The position numbers and the translations under genes are program-made. Under the pieces are notes generated by a model that was not told the origin of the DNA, ran no database searches, and saw only the letters and a list, made by a program, of their open reading frames with translations. A stretch of 64,000 bases of DNA from NCBI GenBank assembly GCA_030549335.1, contig CM060183.1, forward strand, positions 30,269,052 through 30,333,051. Direction: 5' to 3'. Within the stretch, counting starts at the first letter, position 1, and each line of letters starts with the position of its first letter. Source of the stretch: Pontederia crassipes. Lineage: Eukaryota; Streptophyta; Magnoliopsida; Commelinales; Pontederiaceae. This document shows positions 51,201 to 61,870 of this stretch, piece by piece.

Positions 51201-54200
51201 TTGGCTAACTTGGTTGTCATACTGAAGCATATGTGGTCCTGAACCCTTAACAAATACAACGCTGTCAAGACCAGCATAAGGGCACTTACAGACTGAAAGG
51301 TCTTGAAATCTTCTATTAGAATTATCTTTTCCTTGAGCCTTTATCGAGCTGAACGAATCCTCGAGAGTTGACATCTCATTTAAATTTGTTTCTCCAAGTC
51401 TATCATCAGTATTGGCAACAGTACTTTGGATTTTTTTTTCATCCAGGATAGTCATTAACTTTTTCATAACAGCATCAGTTGATGACTTCAGAATATTCAC
51501 CCTAACACAAGAGTACGAAGAAGGGTGCCTGAAAGAAAATCTACACTTTGGTCAATAGATCATATTCCTAGCCAACTAATGCAGGAAAATACACAACAAC
51601 CAATCAGTAAAAATGCTTAAGTTTAATAAAGTTGTGACAATTGTCTCACAAGAACTTCATCTATTAGACATATCAGAATCCCATTATAGTAGAATCTCCA
51701 TCGCATATGACATGTCTCATGGGTTCTTTCAAATGGAACATTATTTGCAAGTGTAGATAATACAGCCTTTGTAGCAAAAGAATCTAAAAGATCTTTCTTT
51801 TTGTAGAGAGAGAATAAAACATCTCTAATAATTTATAAAAGAAATTCAGGAGGTGCAGACTGTTACCAGTAGATGTTACTGATAATAAAAAAAATCTATA
51901 AGAATATGACCACACAAGGCTGTCATCATCACAAATTTCTTTTCACTTTTTGCAATAGTCCACTTCATCCTAAAACTAAAAGCAGGTAGGTTAGAAGTAC
52001 TTGGACTAACGACATGATTTTTTTTTTTGAGAAGATAAAGGATGTGAGCCAGGTGCTCACATCCATTTTTTATTCATTATAAAAATTTGTATCTATTACG
52101 ACATATCTTATAATCTCGCCCACTCACTCGCCAAGTTTCTAGCTGCTATTAGAATGTTATCAACATAACACTTTTTTCCCTTGAAAATGCAATCATTGCG
52201 TTGTCGCCATATCGCCCATAAAACCGCAATTGTTTTGATTCGTTGTCTTTTTTATACATATACCTGTAAATTGGTACCATGTCCGCCTTGTCTAAATGAC
52301 TGCCAGAATGCTATCACAGAGCAAAGAAGAAAAAGAAGGAAAAGGAGTTCGAGAATGAAGCAGATGATCAAAAGAAAACATGTACTGCAATTAGAAGGTT
52401 CACTATGCTAAATTGCTAAAAAGTATTCCCACAGAATCAAAAGTCCCTCAAACCAAACTGCCTTTGAGCAAATGCAGAATTCATCAGTATCATAAAAAAT
52501 ATTTAAGGAGTTTGAGAATGAAGCAGATGATCAAAAGAAAAAGGCGTTCTGCAATTAATATGTTCCTGGCGCAGCACCAGGATCTAACGAGAATAAGGGA
52601 AACAAAAGGATACGAGGATAGACCGAAGTACTATCCAAGAAAGGCACAGAACAGAAGTTCTAGTGCTTGAAACTAGCGAATCCACGCTATAAACAAATGT
52701 GAATTTCTGAAACAAAGATGAGCTTGTCTTTTGTCTATTCATTGGCTCCTTTTATAGACTATTACAGCAGTCTCTACTTTAGGAAATAAAAAAAGGAAAC
52801 AAGAATTAAGGAAACAGAAAATATTGAAATAACTAATGAGCCAACAAATCAGCCACCTAATTATTCCAGCTGATTAGTGTCATTATTATGATATGATTTC
52901 CTACTAATCAGCATCAGCCAAGATTTGATCATTATTATGATATGATTCCTATTAATCAGCGATCCCCAAAATCATGCCAGGATTTGTGGGGTATCCTACA
53001 TCAGTCTCCCCTTCTTGAACAAAGCTCGACCTCGAGCTTTCACTGGAATCCTCTGGGGAGTAGTATTTGAACAAATTAGCAACATTAAAGGTGGCCGAAA
53101 TTCCGAACTCAGACGGTAAATCGACAACATAGGCATTGTCATTAATCTTGCGCAGGATTTTGCAAGGCCCAAATTTCTTGTTCTTCAACTTGTTATAAGA
53201 ACCAGCAGGAAAACGTTCTTTGCGAAGATAGACTAGAACAAGGTCTCCTTCTTCAAAAGCTTGTCGGCGACGATGGCGATCAGCATTAGATTTGTACTTT
53301 GCATTAGAGTCCTGGAGATGTTTGTGAGTGGCACAATGTACATCTTGTATCCAAGCAATAAGTTGATCAATGTTGTTAGGAGGAGTAGAAGTCGGGTAAG
53401 CTGAAACAATGTCTGCAACTTGACGAGGCAAGCGACCATAAATAACTTCAAAGGGGGCCCGACCAGTGGAGCGATTAACCATAGAGTTGTAGGCAAATTC
53501 AGCCTGGGGAAGGGATGTGTCCCATTGCTTAGGATGGTCACCAGAGATTGCACGAATCAGATTTCCCAAAGAGCGATTCACCACCTCAATTTGACCATCT
53601 GTTTGTGGATGACAAGTGGTACTGAAGTTCAAAACAGTACTGAACCTGTTCCATAATTGACGCCAAAAGTGAGATAAAATTTGGTGTCACGATCTGAAAC
53701 AATCTACTTGGGAATGTTGTGTAGGCGAACAATCTCCTTAAAAAAGAGTGCAGCAATATGGCTAGCATCATTAGTGCGTCAACAACAGATAAAGTGAGCC
53801 ATCTTGGAGAACCGGTTGACGACTACAAAGACGGAATCACTGCCCCTTTGGGTTCTTGACAAGCCTAATATGAAATCCATAGATATGTCTTCCAAGGCCC
53901 AGCGGGAATAGGAAGAGGGAGATAAAGACCAGTATTCTGAGATTGACCCTTGGAGACTTGACAAGTTGCGCATCTCTTTACAAAACGATCCACATCGCAC
54001 TTCAACTGTGGCCAATAATAGCGCGATTCCAAGGCAGCAATTGTTTTATCTCAGCCAAAATGGCCACTAAGACCATTGTTGTGCAGATCACGAATGAGCT
54101 TCTCCCTCAGAGAAGACCTAGGAATACAAAGTTGAGTTGCACGGAAGAGAAAACCATTGCCGATATGCATACCATCACCAGGGAGATGGTTTTGACATCG

Positions 54201-57200
54201 TGCCCAAATATCATGAAAATCAGCATCAGTAGGATACAAGTTCTTTAACTCTTCAAAACCTATCACCTCAGCCTGAAGGATGGCTAATAAGTGTGCCTTT
54301 CGGCTAAGAGCATCAGCAACCTTGTTGGATTGTCCACTCTTGTGTTTGATGACAAAAGTGAATCGTTGCAAATATGAATTCCACCTGGCATGCATTGGAT
54401 TAACTCGAGTTTGGTTTTGTAGATGCTTTAAAGCTTCGTGATCAGTGTAGAGAACAAATTCACGCTGAATAAGATAATGTTCCCAATGTTTCAGAGCACG
54501 GACAACAACATAGAATTCCAATTCATAAGTTGTCCATAATTGTCTAGCTTCGCTGAGTTTTTCACTATGAAAGGCAACTGGGCGGCCACTTTGAGATAGG
54601 ACAGCACCAATCCCAATAACTGAAGCATCGCACTCGACCAGAAAAATTTTCTCAAAGTCTGGTAGCACGAGAACAGGGGCAGTGGTCAACTTGGACTTTA
54701 TTTTGTTGAAGCTATCTTCAGCAACAGGTCCAGTTAAACTTCCCTTTCTTCAAGCATGCAGTGATTGGAGCCATAATGCTACTAAAATCATGTATGAAAC
54801 GACGATAAAATGTGGCCAGTCCATGGAAACTTCGAACTTCACTAATGGTGCGTGGCGATGGCCAAGAAACAATAGCTTGTACCTTGGAGGAGTCAACAGA
54901 TATGCCTGCAGCACTAATAATATAACCCAGAAACAGAAGTTGGTTAGGAGCAAAGCTGCATTTCTTTTGGTTGAGAAACAATTTATGATGCCGAAGGGTG
55001 GTCAACACTTCTTCTAGGTGTTGCAGGTGCTCTTCTTGGTTGCGACTATAGATGAGGATGTCGTCGAAATAAACGACGACGAAACGCCCAAGGAATGGCT
55101 TCAAAACTTGAGTCATCAACCGCATAAAAGTGCTGGGTGCATTGGAGAGACCGAATGGCATCACAAGCCACTCATAAAGCCCTTCTTTAGTTTTAAAAGC
55201 TGTTTTCCATTCATTGCCTTCAACAATTCGAATTTGGTGGTAGCCACTGCGTAAATCAAGCTTGGAAAAGATGCAAGATCCATTCAGCATATCATCTAAT
55301 CTAGGGATAGGAAAACGATACTTGATAGTAATCTTGTTGATGGCTCGGCTGTCAATGCACATCCGCCAGCTGCCATCCTTCTTAGGGACGAGTAATGCAG
55401 GGACAGCACAAGGGCTTAGGCTCTCGCGGATGTACCCCTTACGGAGTAGATCTTCAACCTATTGCTGCAAAATGTGGTGCTCCTTGGGGCTCATCCTGTA
55501 ATGAGGCAGGTTAGGTAGGTTAGCTCCAAGAATCAGGTCAATTTTGTGTTGTATGTCATGTGCTGGGGGAAGGCCAGGAGGCAAATCTTCAGGAGAGAGA
55601 TCTTGAAATTGCTGAACAAGCTGTTGCACCAATGGATCAATTGACAGAATAGCCGGTTGAGTGAAATCCTTGATGGCTAAAGCACAAAACAGCCCAGCAG
55701 ATTTAATAGCTGTGTTTAATTCAACTTTTCCCGTGATCAAAATACTTAGATGACAGTTGGCTGATGGGTGCGCTTTATCTTCAGAAACAAGGGGCATCAA
55801 TTTGATGCGGTGCCCATCCTTTGAGAAGGAATAAATATTATCACGGCAAAGATGTTTGGCATCCACGTCAAACTGCCAAGGACGTCCCAAGATGATATGG
55901 CATGCATCCATGTCCACCACATCACAAATGATTTCATCTTTATATCGTCGACCAATAGAAAAAGGGACTTGGCATCTTTGAGTCACCTCATGTCAGTACC
56001 ACTACGAATCCACCCTATTTTGTATGGAACAGGGTGTTTTTCTGTGGCCAGCCCTAGTTTTTGAACCGCGATAGTAGAGACGATGTTTTCTGAACTCCCA
56101 CCGTCGATAATAACATCACATAATTTGCCATTTATGGTGCAAATAGTTCGAAAGATTTGATGCCGTTGAGATGGATCGGCACGCTTGGGAGTAAACAATA
56201 ACTTACGAACCACATAAGAGAGATGCTCACCCTCATGATCAGGGTATTCAGCAACTATTTCTTCATCACAATCTTCTTCTTCATCATCATTTTCAGAAGG
56301 AATATGATCAGCCTCATTAGTTTGAGTAAGATGAACTGAAGCTCGCTGTGGACATTCATTGGAACGGTGACCTGCTTGGCGGCAACGATAACAAATCACT
56401 TGATCAGATTTAGAATACCCAGAAGGCCTCCTTGTAGTTGCTGCTCCACCTGGTTTGTTGATGGTGGCGGAAGAGGGGACTGAAATTTGGCGAGGAGCCA
56501 TGTTCTCTTGTGCAGACTGTCGAACAGGTTTTGGGTCAGCAAGACGTGCAGAGTCAGAACCTCGGTAGTTGGATCTGGATCCCCTATCAAGTTGACGTTC
56601 CACTTTCTCAGCAAGGGTGATAGTGTCAGACAGCGTGTAAGTGGTCTGCATGTCGACCCGATCACGAATTATAGGACGTAATCCACCAATGACACGTACA
56701 ATCTGTCGTGGTTCAGACTCCAGCAGATTATTTCTGGATAGAAGCCTGCAATACTCAGTGGTATAGACGCTCACGGAACGACTACCCTGTCTGCATTCCT
56801 GCAGTTGATGGAATAGAATTTGCTCATAGTCAGGAGGAAGGTATCGGGCTCGCAGCAATTTCTTCATTTTTGGCCAGGACTGCACAGGTTGTTTGTGTTG
56901 CCTCATGCATGAGAGTTGAATTTGTTCCCACCATGCAGAAGCGCCTCCCTTCAGTCGATACGCAACAAGCTTTACTTGTTTGCGTTCAGGAACCTCCATA
57001 TACTCAAAGAATCTCTCAACTTCAGCTAGCCAATCGAGGAAGTCTTCGATGTGAAATTGACCGTTGAAGGATGGAAGGTCCATCCTCATTTTGAAATCTG
57101 GTTGGCGTGCTGCTGAACGGGATCCTCAGCATCATCGTCACTATCAGCGGGGCGTCGAAGGGCTTGGGCCCGACGAGGGGGTCTTCGCTCTTCACGGTCG

Positions 57201-58355
57201 TGCAAAAGTAATTCGAGAGATTCATGGATTCGTTGCAGCGTCTCCTTCATCTCGTTGAACTCAGCACGCGTAGGGTTGTCCGCCATTATTCTCAATGCTC
57301 TGATACCAATTGGCGCAGCACCAGGTTCTAACGAGAATAAGGGAAACAAAAGAATACGAGGATAGACCGAAGTACTATCCAAGAAAGGCACATAATAGAA
57401 GTTCTAGTGCTTGAAACTAGTGAATCCACGCTATAAACAAATGTGAATTTCTGAAACAAAGATGAGCTTGTCTTTTCTCTATTCATTGGCTCCTTTTATA
57501 GACTATTACAACAGTCTCTACTTTAGGAAATAAAAAAAGGAAACAAGAATTAAGGAAACAGAAAATATTGAAATAACTAATGAGCCAACAAATCAGCCAC
57601 CTAATTATTCCAGCTGATTAGTGTCATTATTATGATATGATTTCCTACTAATCAGCATCAGCCAAGATTTGATCATTATTATGATATGATTCCTATTAAT
57701 CAGCGAACCCCAAAATCATGCCAGGATTTGTGGGGTATCCTACATCAGTTCCCTATGCTTGAACTATTCCTAAATTGCCAAAAATATTCCCACAGCATAA
57801 AAAATCCCTCAAACCAAACTGTCTTTTCCAACGAGCAGATTCAGAGTCCATTGGTCTCGTAATTTTTTTTCTTTACATTCAATCGATGGAGCTGGATGAG
57901 TACAACCTTGCTAGTCATCCTTTTTGTCTTAATTTTTTAATTTTTTTTTAAATATGATTTCTGCATCGAGAAAGGCCCAGCGGGCAACGGAACTATTGAT
58001 GAACTCTCTAGCGTTTTGTTCTACACTGCATCTGCATCCACTACACCGAATGTAGTTCCATAAGAAGCCACAGTATACAATCATGAAATGACGCTACACG
58101 TGAGCAAGTAAATGCACTACAGCCCAAGTTACTAGAATTATAGAATCACGAACATGGTACTCAACTATATAGTACCTCATGAATTAAAAAATCATAGAAA
58201 AAAGAAAATGTGGAAGGGATTTACGTTAGGGCTTTAGAGATTCGGGCGAAATGGTCGGCGCCGTAGGCCGCAACGAAGTACTGCTCCACTTCAGGGTTCC
58301 ATCGAAGGGTGGGGTTGAAGGAAAAACGTTCCGAAGCAAAAGATTCCGAATCCAT
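40604..58355 (-). CDS. NSUN6: NSUN6-like RNA (cytosine-5) methyltransferase with PUA domain, twelve exons
   Basis: Exons on the minus strand: 58355-58225, 51528-51141, 47960-47813, 46733-46596, 46437-46375, 46189-46068, 45142-44923, 43734-43526, 42640-42540, 41697-41616, 41131-41067, 40718-40604. All have GT/AG borders and join to 593 codons without a stop. The N-terminus ([16 protein letters not shown]) and a PUA domain around residues 156-222 ([29 protein letters not shown]) mark the NSUN6 branch. SAM-binding motif I is [11 protein letters not shown] (298-308); motif IV is [10 protein letters not shown] with Cys460 (release cysteine); motif VI is [16 protein letters not shown] with catalytic Cys508. 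Length and sequence resemble Arabidopsis AT1G06560. Human NSUN6 methylates C72 of certain tRNAs; plant substrates are inferred. Intron 1 (about 6.7 kb) holds a Ty3/gypsy element, and introns 2, 6 and 7 hold RTE-like insertions. Confidence 0.93.
40796..41035. repeat. Two-copy tandem duplication in NSUN6-like intron 11
   Basis: A unit of about 124 bases beginning AGTATGGCTT occurs at 40796-40919 and again at 40920 to about 41035, with scattered substitutions. The whole repeat lies within intron 11 (40719-41066), ending about 30 bases from the exon 11 donor. Confidence 0.85.
42373..42403. repeat. (TA)n microsatellite in intron 9
   Basis: Short TA dinucleotide run within intron 9 of the NSUN6-like gene. 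Confidence 0.9.
43786..43899 (+). mobile_element. 5'-truncated RTE-type LINE tail in intron 7
   Basis: The 3' end of an RTE LINE (TAATAGAGCGGAATGG, GTAGCCGACCCCACCTAG, GATAAGGCTTTGTTGTTG) is flanked by GATGATGAACYCAAT at 43771-43785 and 43900-43914 (one mismatch in 15). It ends in TTG repeats rather than poly(A), as RTE elements do. It is antisense to the host gene and lies about 50 bases from the exon 8 acceptor. Confidence 0.88.
45175..45365 (-). mobile_element. RTE-tail retroposon (LINE fragment or SINE) in intron 6
   Basis: It is bounded by a perfect 12-bp duplication TATGGCAGAGAC (45163-45174 and 45366-45377). On the minus strand it ends in GATAAGGCTTTGTTGTTG repeats, the RTE tail. The 5' part (AGCCGGTCCCAAGCCCGGAT and GGCCCCGACAGCC) differs from the other copies, so it is another subfamily or a SINE that borrows the RTE tail. 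It lies 32 bases from the exon 7 acceptor. Confidence 0.88.
48474..48570 (+). mobile_element. Short RTE-type LINE tail in intron 2
   Basis: The same 3' tail as at 43786-43899, ending in about seven TTG units. TGATGGAGGCATCA occurs at 48460-48473 and at 48571-48584, a 14-bp perfect target duplication; about ten extra bases separate the left copy from recognisable LINE sequence. Confidence 0.85.
49545..49592. repeat. Two adjacent palindromes in intron 2
   Basis: AGTTCTTGCTT-G-AAGCAAGAACT (49545-49567) is almost perfectly self-complementary and is followed by a second copy, AGTTCTTGCTTCAAGCAAGA (49573-49592). They lie in a CAGAACTT-rich stretch (49430-49600) that may be one end of a MITE. Confidence 0.7.
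50443..50924 (-). mobile_element. 5'-truncated RTE-type LINE with RT C-terminal remnant, intron 2
   Basis: Flanked by AATTAATGACA at 50432-50442 and 50925-50935, a perfect 11-bp duplication. Minus-strand coding at 50869-50471 has [44 protein letters not shown] and [13 protein letters not shown], the conserved C-terminus of plant RTE reverse transcriptases. The tail is TTGTTGTTGTTG. Its last 115 bases match the copies at 43786 and 48474. Same transcriptional orientation as the host gene; no stop within this fragment, so it may be fairly young. Confidence 0.92.
52348..52566. repeat. Local tandem duplication split by retrotransposon 3
   Basis: A unit of about 160 bases beginning GGAGTTCGAGAATGAAGCAG (52348) recurs as GGAGTTTGAGAATGAAGCAG (about 52508). 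The second copy is cut at 52566 by the retrotransposon and continues at 57753 (CTATGCTTGAACTATTCC, then CAAACCAAACTG near 57810). The duplication therefore predates the insertion. Confidence 0.85.
52567..53003 (-). repeat. 3' LTR of element 3
   Basis: On the plus strand it runs TGGCGCAGCACCAGG ... CCTACATCA, so in sense it starts TGATGTAGG and ends GCGCCA. A purine-rich tract AAGAAGGGGAGAC (minus strand, 53004-53016) directly precedes it. Confidence 0.95.
52952..54250 (-). pseudogene. Integrase of element 3
   Basis: The catalytic core is visible at [20 protein letters not shown] and [14 protein letters not shown] (about 53779-53900) and [19 protein letters not shown] (about 53565-53625). The C-terminal domain reads [21 protein letters not shown] and [17 protein letters not shown] (53060-53220). 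No typical chromodomain is seen; the frame runs to 52952, 52 bases into the LTR. Frame breaks lie near 53640-53780. Confidence 0.9.
54300..55480 (-). pseudogene. Reverse transcriptase and RNase H of element 3
   Basis: RT blocks: [56 protein letters not shown] and an intact [10 protein letters not shown] (about 55050-55080). After a frameshift near 54718 RNase H continues with [39 protein letters not shown] and [15 protein letters not shown] replaces the usual VDD, a tolerated variant. Confidence 0.92.
55459..57286 (-). pseudogene. Gag-protease of element 3 with one early frameshift
   Basis: It starts [13 protein letters not shown] at 57286. One frameshift near 57110 moves the frame to [20 protein letters not shown], which stays open to 55983 (368 codons). 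Capsid-like [20 protein letters not shown], a zinc knuckle [14 protein letters not shown] (about 56355-56395) and a protease motif [14 protein letters not shown] (about 56075-56120) follow; the DSG triad residue is changed to DGG. The frame overlaps the next segment (55986-55459), which leads into RT. Confidence 0.9.
57297..57308 (-). other. Primer-binding site of element 3 (initiator Met tRNA)
   Basis: TGGTATCAGAGC on the minus strand, two bases from the 5' LTR, is a perfect match to the initiator Met tRNA primer site. Confidence 0.92.
57311..57747 (-). repeat. 5' LTR of element 3
   Basis: Same length and nearly the same sequence as 52567-53003. About eight single-base differences were counted by eye. 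Confidence 0.95.
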
Positions 58356-60531
58356 CTGGGGATGACAAAAATTATTTAAACAATAAGAATTGGAAGAGCA
58401 ATAAGAAGAGCGGAGGAGTGATCGTCCATGAGAGGGGCAAGAGAGTCCTCACTCCTTGACCTCATCGTGACTGGCTCATTACCTCGATGAAGGAAGGAGA
58501 GGTGATGCCGGAGACGGAAGCGAAACCGGAGAAAAGACGGCGGCGAAAGCTTTGGAGAAGCAGTAGCGAGGAGAAGTGCCGCTTGGTTCTCTTCATTCAA
58601 CGTTGGGGGCAACAGGCGCAGGGAAAAGGGAAGGAACTGGTTAAAGTGGTAACACTCTCGCGAAAGAAGACTTGGGTTTTAGCCTTCTAGGGCTTTGTGA
58701 CTTTGCAATTGGGCCGTCCAAGCGCATCTTTCTTTTTTAAAAAAAAAACATTCATCTGGGCCTCCAATTTGAACGGCTTAAAAAATGAATTTCCTTTTTT
58801 TACGGGAATAAATAAATAATAATATTTTTCTAAACACGTTCTAAATTAAAATTTATTCTCCTATAACTCTAAACGAGTCGGGTTCTTCTCCTATCAGTAT
58901 CGAATAGAACATACTGAACCCCTTACATGCTTAAAAGTGAAGAACTCTATAGTTCTTCATACAATCCCATCTCCAATTGAGACCACTGAGGAAGACATAA
59001 TTGAACCCTCCTCTCAATCCAATCCCTTATTGACTTTGCACTTTCACTTACCTCCTCAGCCCAGGCTTGTGCGGTTAAGGTTGTTAGACACAACCTCAGT
59101 TGGTTAGAGACAGCGATCATGGGTTCGCCGAAGGAGAGGGTGTTGCGAGCAACATTGCACAAACAAAACGAAGCCCTATTCTAGAAATTCATTAGGCTGG
59201 CCACGTTATTGACGCAGAACGAGCAATGAATCCCCAACGACAAACGAACCTAGGGACGGGACATTTTCGGGGAGTAGCTCGCTTCTTCAGAAACTTCCTC
59301 GTACATACATTAAGGGAGCCATCGAAAGGTGACTGAAACACCAGACCTACCAATCTTAATCCTCAAATTTATTCTGAACATTCGCTCGATCATTTTCTTC
59401 AAGCTCTATATAAATTTATTTTTTTTAATTATTATGAAAGACATTTTAAATTTTTCTAAATATAAAATTATTAAAATAATAAATTTATTAATTAAAATAC
59501 TTAATATGACAAGAGAGATCGGGCTGGTCTTACTAATTGAATTAAAATACTTAATATGTCAATGGTAATCTCCTAGTCGGATTTTCTCTTTTCGTATCTT
59601 ACTTTATTTTCATAAATCACAATTCCACTATTATGTTCTTTTTCTTTTGCATTTACTCAGTCTTGCCTTCAAAATTGTCATGCAATCCAAGTTAATAATT
59701 TTTTTTATTTACATAGGTATAATCACAACTTAGAATATTTATTCTTTTATTTTATAATCCATATTTTCACTATACAAACTTTATTTATTTGTTAGCTCAA
59801 ATAACTCATTTTCATAAGATAATTATTATCATGTATTTTACGAGCATCACATATTTTGTAATAGAACATATAGTTCAATTTGTTAAAATTTATTGCTTGC
59901 CATTTTTTTTTGTTATATTATCCTACCATCTACTTGGGCAATACTATATGCTATAAGTTTTTTTTAGCAAATAAAGTTAACATGCTCACCATGACTAATT
60001 ATTATATATCATAGGTGTAAATGAAGTAATGTTATTGACAATATTATAATTTTTTAATTAAATATATTTGGAACATAGATTCTATGAATTTACGATACGA
60101 GTTTATGACACCCAAAATGAGTTTAGTTAGACTCTCGATATTGACAACCTTGGCGCAGATTATTCCACCGACTCATTCGTCTATGAATGTCATAATTTTA
60201 AACAAATATACAAAAAATTTACATTAATCATGTTTTTATGATGTAGCCTCTCTCTGCTAAAAAATAATATGGATAATTAGCTCAATTATAATTTACAGCA
60301 ACAAAAAAATTTGTAAACGTCTTAACCTTGGTGTAGTAAAAATTTGGCCTGACTATGCAGCCATACCCCATCATCATGTGTCCTCCATTTCATATTAAAT
60401 CTATTTAAGAAAATAATACGAGTTGGTGATCTAATTACAATAATTCTAAGGTTCAATATTTGAACTTTAAATATGAGGTCAATTGCAGCAAATTATATCC
60501 CAAGCTATATTTATTAGAACAACATGTCTCT
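58356..60531. other. NSUN6-like 5' flank and AT-rich intergenic DNA
   Basis: The first few hundred bases upstream of the NSUN6-like ATG are GC-richer and probably contain its promoter and leader. A minus-strand 71-codon frame at 58947-59162 has no recognised domain. From 59400 to 60500 the sequence is very AT-rich with no gene. Confidence 0.5.
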
Positions 60532-60707
60532 AAATAGCTGGGAGCCTCACTTGCCACTGCCAGGTACGCGACCCGGGGCGACTTTACCGGATTAATTGGG
60601 CTTGATGGTGGGACGGCCTCTAATATGTGAATAGTGTGCTCGGTAACGCCGCGTGAGTTGAATTGTCGGCACCGCTTCCCAGACATCGAAGGTTGGCCAC
60701 CAAAAAA
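60532..60707 (+). mobile_element. SINE-like retroposed insertion
   Basis: A GC-rich block of about 176 bases in AT-rich DNA ends in an A-run and is flanked by AACATGTCTCT (60521-60531 and 60708-60718), a perfect 11-bp duplication. Size, A-tail and duplication fit a SINE. A loose B-box-like GGTACGCGACCC occurs at 60563-60574 and a weak A-box-like word near 60535, hinting at a tRNA-derived head. Family not recognised. Confidence 0.7.
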
Positions 60708-61071
60708 AACATGTCTCTCATTTTTTCCACCTTTTGATCACAAGAAGATTCACGAACATACGGGAAAATTAACAGGAAAATTCAAGAACCAAGGATAAAA
60801 TCCGAAGAAAAGAAATAAAAAGACATCGTTTTGGCAAGGATTTAATGGGGTACTCCCAACGCTATATTTAAACTTGAGTTGGGAGCACCCTCCTCCCACA
60901 ATATCCACCATCGGATGGTGGATCGATGACTCATAACGTGCGCATGTTTATAGCCGTTCGATGGTCAATCGACGGCTCAAATCGATCAATTTTTTTATCC
61001 CTCTGAATCCTAATGTACGCTCCCCTGTCCCACTTTTTCTCTCGCATTCTCTCTCCTCACCCACCGCCGAT

Positions 61072-61350
61072 CTCAGTGCTCGCGAAGACGGCGGTGAAGG
61101 GTGGCAGAGAGCGCGACCTCTTCTATGGTGACGGCCGCTCGGTCCTCGTGAAGACGACGGCGAGGGGTGGCAAAGAACGTGGCAGCAGCGACCACAGAAG
61201 GTGGTGGCGGCCGCTCAGTCCTCGAGAAGGCAGAGGCGAGGGGTGGTGGAGAACGCAACGGCGGCAACTATAGAAGGTGGAGGCAGCCCCTTAGTCCTCG
61301 TGAAGGCGACGGTGAGGGGTGGTTGAGAATGCAGCAGCAACCTGCGAAGA
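61072..61350. repeat. Tandem repeat of about 77 bases, four copies, inside the MULE-like element
   Basis: Units start near 61072, 61135, 61211 and 61289 and share GTCCTCGTGAAGACGACGG, GAGGGGTGG and AGAAGGTGGTGGCGG words. Open frames across it are due to GC-richness. Confidence 0.8.
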
Positions 61351-61639
61351 CTTAATTTGGTTATAACTAATTTGGATTACGAGATTAGCTTGGTCCCCAC
61401 AAGATTAATCGAGTGGCCTACCTGCAAAGTGATGGTGGCAAAGGTTATTAGGCGGTGGCGGTGAGTGGGTCGCGCAGGGGGCGACGAGGGCGCAAAGGGT
61501 ATCGAGAAGTCGGACGAGATTGGAGTGAAGGTCGAGCATCGACGAGGAGGTCGAGCAAGATCGAGCGATGGTGGGCGAGATCGAATTTCGCAAAGGTAGT
61601 GCGGTGAAGGGTTATCCGGCGGCGAAGAGTCACGGGGGC

Positions 61640-61870
61640 GGCGTCAGCATGCGGATTGCGAAGGGGGCATGGTCAGTGAGGGTTCCCCGGCGCAGCGGAG
61701 AGAGACCTCGCGACAAGGACAGAGAAGGTGAGGACTTGCGGGGGCAGCGTTGGCATGCGGATCACGAAGGGGCGGGGTCGATGAGGGTTCCCCAGCACCG
61801 CGACCATGCAGACCTCACGGCGACGAGTCGTGGGGGTGGTGTGCGGATCGCGAAGGGGTCGGTGAGGAGA
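61640..61870. repeat. Second degenerate tandem repeat (about 100 bases) inside the MULE-like element
   Basis: GCATGCGGATTGCGAAGGGG (61648) recurs as GCATGCGGATCACGAAGGGG (about 61755) and TGCGGATCGCGAAGGGG (about 61840), the first two followed by GTGAGGGTTCCCC or GATGAGGGTTCCCC. Confidence 0.75.

Larger units (their letters stand above)
52567..57747 (-). mobile_element. Young Ty3/gypsy LTR retrotransposon 3 in NSUN6-like intron 1
   Basis: Two 437-base LTRs (57311-57747 at the 5' side, 52567-53003 at the 3' side) differ by about eight substitutions by eye, near 1.8%. GTTCC flanks both sides (52562-52566 and 57748-57752), a perfect target duplication. Primer site, gag, protease, RT, RNase H and integrase are in Ty3/gypsy order on the minus strand, the same strand as the host gene. 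Only a few frame breaks are visible. The element sits in the middle of the 6.7-kb first intron. Confidence 0.96.

Noticed and set aside
58947..59162. 71-codon minus-strand frame upstream of the NSUN6-like gene
   Set aside because: No recognisable family and no surrounding exon structure.
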